Source: Chlorella sorokiniana
Lineage: Eukaryota > Chlorophyta > Trebouxiophyceae > Chlorellales > Chlorellaceae
DNA: 64,000 bases
Direction: 5' to 3'
NCBI GenBank assembly: GCA_025917655.1
Contig: CP084615.1
Coordinates: forward strand, 2,108,001-2,172,000
Shown here: positions 1 to 9,908 of the stretch, piece by piece
Layout: each line of letters opens with the position of its first letter
Numbering within the stretch: the first letter of the stretch is position 1
Notes under the pieces: model-generated
Told to the model about the DNA's origin: nothing
Databases searched by the model: none
The model's input: only the letters and a program-made list of their open reading frames with translations
Position numbers and translations under genes: made by a program

Positions 1-2563
1 CGGTGGGCGGCGCAGCAGGCTGAGCGCGCGGAGGAGGAGGCCAACCGGCGGGCGCAGGAGGCGGCCGGGACGAAGAAGGAGCGCATCGCGCTGCAGGTGG
101 GCATGCCCCTCTGTCGCTGCTTCCGCTGCTTCCAACAGGGAGCTTTGCATGCCGTCTGTGTGCCGTTGAAGCCCTTGCATGCGTGGGCACCGTGCCTCGC
201 CCCTCCCGCGGCCCCGCTGGGGCCCGCTGCGCCGTGCCCAGCGCCTGAGCCCCTGTTGCTGCCGCCCCGCCGCGGCCCGCGCAGCGCGCTGCTGCCGAGG
301 CCAAGAGCAAGCGCGAGAACATCGGGCTGGACCGCATGGCGCCCAAGTTCCCGCTGCCGCCCATCGGCGACGAGCAAGAGGCGGCGCTGATGGCGGAGCT
401 GCAGCTGCGCCAGCACGTGTCGGGTGGGGCGGGCAGGGCAGCGCATGCAGCAGCGTTCGTGTGGGGCGAGCCAAGCGCAAGCCAGATGCTCGCAGGGCCG
501 GTGGGCTGGCATGGGGGCGCAGCCCCTCTCCGCATGCAGGTCTCTCAGCCGCGGCGGCGCCCTCTGATCTCCCGACTTCCTGCCGCCCCCGCCTCCCCCT
601 GCAGCCTCCACGCTTCCCTCCTGCTGCTTCTTCACCTTCTTCAACACACACCAGTCCCTCAACTGCGTGGCCTTCACGTCTGACGCCGAGATGGTGGCGG
701 GTGGGCGCCTTCCCTCAGCCGCATGCGCTGCTTCCCTCCAACGCTGTGCCTGACCTGCTTCCCTCCAGCCCAGCCCAGCAGTCAGCGGCGGCGCGCCAGC
801 CGCCTCCTGCCTTCAGGCGAAACAAGGGGTCGCTCCACGCCTCCACCCCTGTCCCCCCCTTCTCCAGGCGGCTTTGCCGACTCGTCTGTCCGCCTGTACA
901 ACCTGCACACGCGGGCCAGCGCGGCGCGGGAGGCGGCGGCGGCGTCCGCGGCGGGCGCCCCCCCCGGGCCCTCGCCCGACTGGATCACCTACTTCACGGG
1001 CCACTCGGGTGCGGTGTACGGCCTCGACTTCAGCCCGGACAACCAGCTGCTGTTCAGCGCCTCGGGGACGGCACCGTCAGGTGCGTGTCGGGGGTGCGCT
1101 GGTTGGGGGCGCGTGTCTGGTGTGCAGGCTGGTGCGGGCCTCCCTGTGCTGCCACCTGATGGGCCGAGCCTCCTGTGCTGATGGGCACAGCGGTTGCCAT
1201 CAGCGCTTGCCACACCGCGGCGGTCGGCGTGCCGCCCGCCTGCCGGGCGCCGCCCTGGTTGACTTTTGGCCGCACACCGCTGCGCCGCGCTGGCTGCCTG
1301 GCGTGAGCAGGCTGTGGAGCATGGAGGTTCGCGCCAACCTGGCGGTGTACAAGGGCCACATGCTGCCGGGTGAGGCGCAGCGGCGGCGCAGCAGGCTGCG
1401 CTGCGGGTCCCGCACCGCGGCTGGGCCTGGCCCTGCCACTCGCTGGCGAGGCCCGCGCCCTCGTTCTCCAGTCGCGTGATGCTGTGCGCAACAGTCTTTC
1501 TGCGCGTAACAGCCACCCCTGGGCCCCTCCCGCAGTGTGGGACGTGGCCGCCTGCCCCTACTTCTCCCCCTACTACTTTGCCTCCTGCGGCGCCGACCGC
1601 ACCGCGCGCCTCTGGAGCACCGACCGCGCGCAGCCGCTGCGCCTGTTTGTGGGTGCGTGGCGGCGGCACGGCGCGCCCCTGCTCCGTCGCCGTCAGCCCA
1701 CGTGTTTGACCCGGCATCTTGCGCAGCACGCGTGCCTTGTGGTTCTGCTCTGCTCTAGCCCCTCCCCGCCCACCCGGCCCACCCCCCGCAGGCCACACCT
1801 CGGACGTGGACGTCGTGCGCTGGCACCCCAACTGCCACTACGTGGCCACCGGCTCTGCAGACCGCACCGTCAGGCTGTGGGACGTGCGCAGCGGCGAGTG
1901 CTGCCGTCTGCTGGTGGGGCACAGAGACAAGGTGGGCGGACGCCTACAAGCAAACTACTGTGGCGGGGATGGGGGCTGGTGTGCTGTGGCCTCTTCATGC
2001 ACAGCGGGTGCCACGGCTGGCAGCCAACACGCTGCCTGAAACTGCTGACAGCATGGCCCGCATCCCTGCTTCGCCGCCCGCCCGCAGCTGAGTGCGCTGG
2101 CCTTCTCGCCCGACGGCGCCACCCTGGCGACCGCGGACGCCAGCGGTGCGGTGAGCGTTTGGGACCTAGGCTCCGCCCGCCGCGTGGCCTCCTCCAAGCA
2201 TCACCGCGGCCCGGTGTGGAGCCTGGCATACAGCCAGGGCGAGGGCGCGCTGCTGGCCTCCGGCGGCGCGGACCACACGGTGCGGATATGGAACGCCAAG
2301 CCCGGCGCGGCTGGGGGCCCGCCAGGTGGCGGGGCGGCCGCGGCTGGGGCAGCCACCGCGCAGCCGCCGCAGCCGCAGGCGCAGCAGCAGCAGCAGCAGC
2401 AGCAGGCGGGCAAGGCGTCGGGGACGGCGGCAGCGGTCAGGGCGAGCCGTATGAGCAGCTGTGCGCGTGGCGCACCAAGCTGACACCCGTGTATGGCCTG
2501 CGCTTCACCACACGCAACCTGCTGCTGGGCAGCGGCGCGCTCACCATTCCCAGCCGCAAGTGA
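1..2563 (+). CDS. TAF5: TFIID subunit TAF5, WD40 C-terminal part (5' end outside window)
   Basis: WD40 scaffold subunit of the general transcription factor TFIID (also in SAGA-type complexes), nuclear. Exons read by eye: 1-96, 285-423, 605-700, 868-1079, 1311-1369, 1536-1652, 1792-1931 and 2088-2563, all GT-AG. The joined protein has the TAF5-specific stretch before the propeller (FFTFFNTHQSLNCVAF), then WD blades carrying GHSGAVYGLDFSPD, CGADRTARLW, GSADRTVRLWDVRSGE and GGADHTVRIWN, and the family C-terminus TPVYGLRFTTRNLLL. The last exon also holds a Gln run. Two in-exon frame breaks, at the G runs 1064-1067 and 2420-2423, both fall where Ser-Gly-Asp is expected and look like lost bases rather than real mutations. 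The start codon and the N-terminal domains lie upstream of the window. Confidence 0.93.
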
Positions 2564-3006
2564 GGGCCCGCGAGAACATGTAATCAAGGGCCTGCACGCC
2601 TCTGCACCCCGTGTATGTTGCTGAGCCAGGAACCCAAAGAAGCTGTGCAGGCTGGGTGGGTGGAAGCAGCGCGGCGGCTGCAGCCATGGCCAAGCAGATG
2701 GAGACCCGCAGAGACAGCTGCAGCACCCCCACCAGGCAGGGCACCTTGGGCGCAGCTGGGCCCTCGGTCGATTTCACCAGTCCTCTGAAGCAGGAAGCTC
2801 ATGGTCTGGACACACGTCGGAACGCGGGCGCATTTATCTGCTTAGAAAGCCCCGCCGCCCCACCGCGTTCCAGTGTGCACCTCAAAAGCTGCACCCCGGG
2901 ACGCGTTCGACTATTCCATTTGCTTCTCCCCCTTCAAACTTAGGCTCTCTAGCCGCCTAGCGCTCGGGCAGACGCCCGCTTTTGCTCCCCAGCACCCAGG
3001 AGTCTT
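2564..3006. other. Intergenic: TAF5 3' UTR and ODC upstream region
   Basis: No convincing coding exon seen. The stretch lies between two plus-strand genes and should hold the TAF5 polyadenylation region and the ODC promoter and leader. A TGTAA, the usual green-algal poly(A) signal, occurs at 2578-2582, but it sits only about 15 bases past the stop codon, so its use is unclear. Confidence 0.5.
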
Positions 3007-3051
3007 ATGGCGACGCCCAAGGCTGCTGCCGCCATGTCTTTGACGCCCTGA
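3007..3051 (+). promoter_or_regulatory. Candidate uORF overlapping the ODC start codon
   Basis: A 14-codon open frame (MATPKAAAAMSLTP, then TGA at 3049-3051) ends in TGATG, so its stop shares one base with the ATG at 3051 that opens the next coding exon. Polyamine genes in plants and animals are often controlled by uORFs, which makes a translational switch attractive. The alternative is that one base is missing here and this peptide is simply the true N-terminus of the decarboxylase; the many single-base losses elsewhere in the window keep that option open. Confidence 0.35.
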
Positions 3052-5967
3052 TGCTGGCCGACAAGTGAGTAATTGGCGCGGGGGCGTGAGAGCAGCGCAG
3101 GCCTGTGGGATGCTGGTGGCGCGATCTGCTGTTGACCGGGCGGCGGGGCGGCAGGAAGCCCGCGCCCCGTGCCAGATTGCCTTTGAGAAGCTGCGGGTGG
3201 TTTGACGACGTCGCAAACCCGCGGCCTGTTCCTCCTGGACGTCATGCACGCCGCCGGGCGGGCTCGGTTTGCACGGCTGCAAGCCTCTCACCGCCTAGTG
3301 GGCTGATCTAGCCCTGAACGTAGCCGATGAACACCGTCCACCGCACGTCGGTGCTTCAGGAGCTGACCCTTGCTTGCCGCCTCTGTCCACACAGGGAGGT
3401 GGTGGCGGAGTGCGGGCCCGACTGTGTTGGGGCTGCGCGGCCCACCTTGTCGGGCAACTCCAACCTGGACTGCGGCGATGTGCTGGACCTGCTGGCTGCG
3501 GCGGGGCCGTGCAGCAGCGGCGAGGAGGCGGCCGCCCACGCAGACTGCGCCGCCCGAACCTGCCCGTTGCCGAGTCTGACAACGAGGAGTGCATCTCCTA
3601 CGATGAGCCCATGCCCAAGTTCCGCAGGCTCTCCTGCTCCGAGCCGCCGCCTGCTGTGCGGGTGAGGGGTTGGGCGGGGGCGGTTGGCTGCTGCAGCTGC
3701 GCTGAGCGATGCCATGTGCTGGTTGTGCTGCACCCACCATTGTCACAGATGTTTTCTCAGCGTGCGGGCCTGCCCACCAGCAACTTGCACAACTTTCATA
3801 GCCAGTGCTTTCAACCAACCGTAAAAGACATGCTCTGCATTGCTCGTCAGGCCCTCGACTGCGCTGCTCAACGCCCCCATCCCGGGCGCTCTGCTGCACC
3901 TTGCTGCCACCTACCGTGCAGACCGCTACACCCGGCCACCTGCTGAGCGGACTGCACGCCTGCGCCCCCCCTCCAACGACGATGGCATGACCCCGCACAC
4001 TCGCTTCTGCCCCTCTGCCCCCGCCAGTCGGCCCTGCGCCCGGAGCTGCTGCGCGTGCTGGAGGCGCGCGGCGCCACCTTCCTGCCGCCTGGCGCCGCCG
4101 CCGTGGAGGACTTCTGCCGCGACGTCATCGCCGCCGAGCAGGCCGAGGACAACTTCTATGTGTGAGTGCCTGGCCAGCTGCCCGAGGAGCGGCAGGGGAG
4201 GGAGGGGATGCGCGTGCCCCCGCCAGGTTTGGCGCTGGCTGGCACTGGTCAGCCGCCGACGGGTTTGGCTTACCTCGCTGTGCCCTCCTCACGCACGCCC
4301 CCTCAACCTCCTCTCCCCCCTGCTGCAGCTACAACCTGGCCATGGTTGAGCGTCTGCACGCGGCCTGGGTGCGCATGATGCCGCGCGTGCACCCCTGCTA
4401 CGCCGTCAAGTGCAACCCCGACGAGGGCCTGCTGGCCGCGCTGGCCGCCCTGGGCGCGGGCTTCGACTGCGCCTCGGAGGCGGAGATCCGCTCCGTGCTG
4501 GCGCTGGGGGTGTCCCCGACCGCGTTGTGTACGCCCACCCCTGCAAGCCGCCCAAGCAGATCCGCTGGGCGGCGCAGCACGGAGTGGACCTCACCACCTT
4601 TGACACCGAGAGCGAGCTGCACAAGGTGAGGGAGCTGTGGTTGGATGTGCCGCTGCTGGAAACCAGTCGGCCAACCATGCCTGCCTGTCTCTGGTCCTGC
4701 TGATTCTGGGCTCCTTGGTTTCAATCTGCGGCCGGCCAGTGGGCGTAAGCTGGGTGGACTTGCATGGCTGGCTTTGGCCCCGCCTCACCCGCCCGTGCAC
4801 CTGCCTTGGTCTGCAGATGGCCCAGTACCACCCCGGCTCCGCCCTGCTGCTGCGCATCCGCGCCGACGACCCTGCCGCGCGCTGCCAGCTGGGCAACAAG
4901 TACGGCGCGGAGGCGGCGGCTGTGCCGCGCCTGCTGGAGGCCGCCGCTGCGCTGGGCCTGCGCGTGCGCGGCGTCTCCTTCCACGTCGGCTCGGGCGCCA
5001 AGAACCCGGCCGCCTTCTCCGCCGCCATTGAGGCCGCGCGCCGCGTGTTTGACCTGGGCGCCTCCCTGGGCTTCGACATGGACACGCTGGACCTGGGGGC
5101 GGCTTCTGCGGCGGCTCCTTTGACGCTCAGGGCGGCGTGGACCTGGGCGGCGTGCCGGACGCTATCAACGCCGCGCTGGACCGCCTCTTCCCGCACGACG
5201 GTGAGCGCCTGCTGCTGGGCAGCGCTGCTCAGGGCGGGGCCGGGCCTGGCAGGCAGAGCCGGCGGCGCCTGTGCAGCTGGGTGCTGGTCAGGGCCGGGCA
5301 GTGGCGATGCTGTCAGCGGCAACAGCTGCCCGCGACATGCTGCCTGCTCACCTAGATCAGCTGCTTGTGCCCCCTGGCTGCAGGCAAGCTGCGCATCATT
5401 GCGGAGCCCGGGCGCTACTTTGCGGAGGCCTTTGCCACCTACGCCTGCTTTGTCAATGGCTGGCGTGAGCGGGAGGTGCCCCGGGGGAGGACGCCAGCGA
5501 GGACGGCTCCCCTGCCGCCGCCGCCTACGACTACTACATCACAGACGGCCTGTACGGCTCCATGAACTGCCTGGTGTACGACCACGCTGAGCTGGCACCC
5601 GCGGGCCTGCGCTCCCGCTGCTGCCCCCGTGGCCCCGGCGACGACGCGGCGCGCTTCCCCTCCACCCTGTTTGGCCCCACCTGCGACGGCCTGGACACGG
5701 TGGCGCGCGACGTGCCGCTGCCGCGCCTGCGCAACGGCGACTGGGTGCTGTTCCCGCGCTTCGGTGCCTACACCATTGCGGGCGCCGTCAACTTCAACGG
5801 TGAGGCGGCGGGGCACGCTTGAACGGGGCCAGGGCATGCTGCGCGGCTGCTTCAGCTTGCCCTGCAAGCTCACACAGTGGCTCGGCCCCCTTGACACCGC
5901 ATTGCTTGTCGTCCGCCATGCAGGCTTTGACATCACGGGCGCCAAGGTGCACTACGTCTACTGCTGA
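3051..5967 (+). CDS. ODC: Ornithine decarboxylase (PLP-dependent, fold type III)
   Basis: Converts ornithine to putrescine, the entry step of polyamine synthesis. Well-supported exons: 4028-4161, 4329-4625, 4817-5200, 5384-5799 and 5924-5967. Signatures in order: the PLP lysine in PCYAVKCNPDEG, the DCASEAEI stretch, HVGSGAKN, EPGRYFAEAFATYACFVNG, GLYGSMNCLVYDH, the catalytic Cys-Asp in FGPTCDGLD, and the C-terminal end GAKVHYVYC. The N-terminus is weaker: exon 3051-3064 splices in phase to 3395-3661 (KEVVAECGPDCVG), a stretch I do not recognise, and the join to 4028 is unresolved. Apparent single-base losses occur near 3545 and 4518 and in G runs at 5095-5099 and 5483-5487; restoring one base at each returns the family sequence. 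Arginine or diaminopimelate decarboxylase is less likely given the ODC-type FGPTCDGLD motif and overall length. Confidence 0.9.
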
Positions 5968-7344
5968 AATGCCGCGATCCATGATACCTCGCCACCTTCA
6001 CTCCCACATTCCTGCGGCCTTGGCCGCTGTTGCCCCAGAACGAATGAATGAATCAGCACATTCGGGCAGCTGGATTACCGTCCACCCTCACGCTTGTCTG
6101 CCTGCCTGCCATCTTCCCCTCGCCACACTGATCCTCCAGCGCACGCCAGGCTTGAACAACATCTCCCAGGCCATACGAGCGACAGGCAACCTGCCTGCGC
6201 GGCCACCTCCGCCCATTCCAGCACCGCTTTCCACTGTTTTCAACCATGCACCACTATTTGTAGCTGAGTTTTTCTTGCCCTGCTTCCCTTCCCACCTACC
6301 GGGTGTTTTGGGATAAAACTGGCTATCACGTTGCACACTGCCCTCCCCTTTCAACTCCCCTTTTGGAACCTTCAGCTCATTTCCCCTGAAATGGTGGCAT
6401 GCCTTGATTCTTACATCCCATCCCACTCTCCTCCATTAACCGCCGCCGCAGCCAGCCCGCGGCTGCCTTGTTCCTAACGACAAGCAGCCACCTAGTTCGT
6501 CTCCCGGCTGGCCTGTTTTCAACCAGACAAGAGTTTCTTGAGAGGTTTCCCTGCTTTTCTGTCAGCTGAAGCGTGTTCCGGCATTACTGCGAAACGCTGC
6601 CTATGTAAATACGAATCCTAGGCAAGGCCCTGCTCAGGCACAAGAAGATGGCTAGCTGGCTGCTAGAAACGAAGAACAACTTCATGCAGAGATGGTGAAA
6701 GTGCCAAAAATGCAAGGCGCAACGAGGGACCCTGGCCCTGACGGCGGCTTGCAGACTGCGACATATGCAGTTGGTTGTGTAAGAGGGGCCACGCTGCAGG
6801 AATGACAGAAGCAAAAGCGAGGCAGCGGAAATTGGTCAATTGAAGCAAAGCAGTGTGATGGAGCAGGGCAAGTGCAGGTGCAGTGTGGTGAGTTGATTGG
6901 GCACATTGCTGCCGGGGTGGCTGCTGGCGAGCGTGCTGCCGCTACCGCCGGGCGTGGGTGGGCGTGCTGGTGAGGGAGGAGCGGCGCTGCTGCAGGGGCG
7001 AGCGGGAGCCGGAGGGGCTTGTGGGGATGGTCTCTGCCTGGACCTGCCCACCGCTGGCGCCTGCTGCGGGGGTCAGCCAGGGAGAGGGGCGGGCAGCCAG
7101 CTCAGCGTGGAGCGTGGCATGGCGGAGGGGCTGCCTCACGCTGACTGCTGCTTGAGGTTGCCGTCGCTGTGCTCGCGTTTCACGATGTAATTGATGGCCT
7201 TTGCCCCGCCCATAGTGGCTGCAGCAGCCGAACCAGGACCAGCCAGCAGGCGCACGGCATCAGCGCTGGCCCCGCTCACGCGAAGTTCCCTCCTGGGCTC
7301 GCCCGCTGTGCACAACACACGCAGGCAGGCAGGCTGCCAGCAGG
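5968..7344. other. Convergent intergenic region (ODC / transporter 3' ends)
   Basis: About 1.4 kb between two converging genes. Apart from one short minus-strand ORF at 7136-7318 I see no exon-like coding signal. The stretch from about 6000 to 6900 is noticeably more A/T-rich than the genes, as expected for 3' UTRs and spacer. Confidence 0.5.
7136..7318 (-). CDS. Short hypothetical ORF, 60 aa
   Basis: A 60-residue minus-strand frame starting MLCTAGEPRRELR and ending INYIVKREHSDGNLKQQSA. Its second half reads like real protein (charged, mixed, no low complexity). It lies 3' of the transporter stop codon on the same strand, so it may be an alternative last exon, part of the 3' UTR, or a tiny gene. 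No splice join in the right phase to the transporter was found and no family is recognised. Confidence 0.22.
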   Translation of the reverse strand: MLCTAGEPRRELRVSGASADAVRLLAGPGSAAAATMGGAKAINYIVKREHSDGNLKQQSA

Positions 7345-9386
7345 CTACGGGTCGGCCTCCTCCTCATCCGGCTCACGCGGCGGCAAAGGCGAGGCCCTGT
7401 CCTTGTGCTGCTGTGCATGCTGCTGCTGCAGCTGCGCCTTGAGCGGCTTCAACCCACCGTCGACGGGCACCGACTGCGGCAGGTTGAGCTTGGCCGACGC
7501 TGCTTGCCGCGCCTCGTTCAGCTTAATCTGGCTGTACCTGCAGGTGGGGAAGGTGGGGGTGCGGGGGAAGAGGCGGCCTTTGCCGTTGCCAAAAAAGTGC
7601 CTGGGTGCCGCCCGGCGGGCGACCAGCCTGACGCTTGCAAGCGCCCTCCCGGTGGGCCCGCCCTGCCTGCCCTGCCTGCCCTGCCTGCCCTCCTTTCCCC
7701 CCGCACCAGATGATGCCGCCCATGGCTGCCATGATGCCCGCCATCTTCTTGGGCGGCATGGTGTCGCCGAAGAACATGACGCCGCCGCTCAGGATCAGCA
7801 CCGTCTTGATGTGGCCCACCACGTTGTACGTCAGGCTGCTGGTGGCGCCAATCACCTGCGGCGCGGCGGCAGCCGAGGCGGGCCACAGCGAGGGTGCAGC
7901 GCGTCGGAGAGCGATGGTGAGCCCGGGGCCCAGGCTTGCGGGGCACCTCCTGCGCGATGCAGGCTGCCACGGTCCTGCCCTGGCGGGCGGAGCAGCAGCA
8001 CGCACGGCTGCTGCGCGCGCTGGCCCGCCGGCTGTGGGCTGAGCTGCGCCGCCTCACCAGGAAGGTGGTGAGGTTGACCGCCAGGCCAAGCACGCTGCTG
8101 ATGGCGATGGCCGTCACGCTGCCCACGTCAAACTCGAAGCCCAGGATGGTGTCCTTGCCGCGCTCCACCCAGCCCACCGGCTCGAAGATGGGCACCAGCA
8201 CGCCCAGCAGGGCCGCCGCCAGCGGTACGTACTGGTGCAGCAGCTGCATGGACCCCATGCCCAGCTCCTTCTGCTTGCTGCCCGCCCAGATCTGGTAGAG
8301 CGCGGTGGCCGCCACGCTGCCAAACCCCGCCGCCAGCCCCGCCAGGTTGCTGCTCAGCTGCGGGTCGGTGATGGTGGCCAGCCCCACCCCCAGGCACACC
8401 ACCATGACGGAGGCGGTGACGCGCGGGCTGGCCTTGCGCCCATACCACACGTAGTCGATGCCCAGCACCGCGGGGGCCACTGCAAGCGGGCGGGCACACA
8501 GTGCAGACGTGGGCACAGCAGGCGCAGCGGGCGAGGCGAGCGACGGCAGCGGGGAGCAGGGGGCGGGCTGCGCGCGGCGGCCTGCGCATGTCGCGTGGCT
8601 TGCAGCCGCGGGGGCGCTGCGCCGGCACGCGCCTGCAATCTTGGTGATTTGGTAGAAGCCGACGGGGTTGATGTTCAGGTTGAGGTTGCACAGCACGATG
8701 TAGCCGACGTGGCGGCGGCCAGCGACAGCAGCTTCACCTTGGGCACAACCTTGGGCTCAAACATCTTGGCCTGCAGGGCAGGCAGGAGGGGCAGCGGCAG
8801 CTAGCCGCATGCTGAGCTGGCGGCCAGCCATGATGCTGTCGCGGAACGGGGGTGTCACGTCTGGCTCAGCGGTAGCGTGCGCAGCATGTGGGGGCTTGCT
8901 GGGGTTCACCACTTCCACCCTGGTACAACCCACACAGCTGCTGGCGCTGTCGCGCCGCGCCACCCCGGCAACCCACCCTCAGGAAGCCTTGCATGCCTGC
9001 CCATGTCGTCAGCGTGTGGATGAATGTCAAGCAATACGTGAAGTGAAACTTATACACGCTGAACACTGCAGAGGGGCATGCGAAACGTGGCGAGGGGCGC
9101 GGTGAGGGGTGTGAGGCCTGCAGCTACCAGCGGCTGGCTGTCGGGTGGCGGCACCCACTGGGTGCACCCATTGCTGCTGGGGGCGGCACGGACTCTTCGA
9201 TGAGTTTAAGGGCACACACTGCGAGCTGTGGGAGCCTGGCAGCCTTCTTGCGCGTTTGCAGTCAGCCTGGCCTGCTGCTGCTGAGGGCACGGCACTTGCC
9301 TGTCTTGTTGGCAAACACAATGCCCGTGGCAGAGCATATGTTGCCGAGCGCGTACACTGCCGCGGCTACAGCAGGGGGAGCACCAT
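7345..9386 (-). CDS. Nucleotide-sugar transporter of the TPT/SLC35 family (UXT/URGT-like)
   Basis: Golgi or ER multi-pass antiporter of the NST-KT group of the triose-phosphate-translocator family, expected to exchange a UDP-sugar for UMP. Minus-strand exons: 9300-9386, 8977-9065, 8633-8770, 8058-8479, 7707-7855 and 7345-7537. Conserved pieces: FHFTYCLTFIHTLTTW, MFEPKVVPKVKLLSL, GFYQITKI-VAPAVLGIDY, GVGLATITD, and the diagnostic KT motif in NVVGHIKTVLILSGGVMFF. The hydrophilic tail is Gln-rich and acidic. Two introns (donors at 9299-9298 and 8632-8631) appear to begin with GC. One base seems lost near 8710, where HVGYIVLCNLNLN should read through. The start ATG at 9386 needs one further restored base in exon 1 and is tentative. 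The substrate cannot be told from sequence alone. Confidence 0.85.
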
Positions 9387-9908
9387 CGCGCCGTGTGCTG
9401 CCGCCCGCTAGCTTCTGCTCGCTGTCTGTCCCTTCAAGCGTTATCCTTGCTCGCCAAGAGGATTATCTGTAGCGGTGCCGAGCAAAAAGCCAGGTATGCG
9501 CCTTGCCACAACTGGCGTCAACCACCACAAGAGGGGAAGTTGGTGCCGCGTTCACTCCGCTGCTGCAACTTTCGATATGCTCAGAGGACAGAGGACACGA
9601 CGGGAGCCCTTGTAGGCTCAAAGAAATCAAACCAGGCATGGGCCCATGTCGGCCCAATTCCCCTTTGGGCAATCACGATTGAAAGGAGTCAAATTCCAAT
9701 CTTTCGCGACCCTAGGGCCCACAGAATCCAACAGCAATGTGCACGCCGCCCAGTTTGTGCTTGACTTGTTGCTTGGTGGCGGCGGCGGCGGCGGCGGCAT
9801 GCCGGCGGCGGGGGAAGTGGCTGGAAGCGGCAGCAATGCACGTGTGGTCTAAAGCAGCAGCAATGTGAGGTTTGGCGAAACAAGAGGCGGCATTGACTTC
9901 ACTGATTC
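9387..9908. promoter_or_regulatory. Divergent promoter region, transporter (-) and BMT5-like gene (+)
   Basis: About 520 bases between two diverging genes, so it should carry both promoters and leaders. No TATA box or known operator was identified. A perfect (GGC)n run of about 22 bases sits at 9778-9799. No coding exon is evident. Confidence 0.45.
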
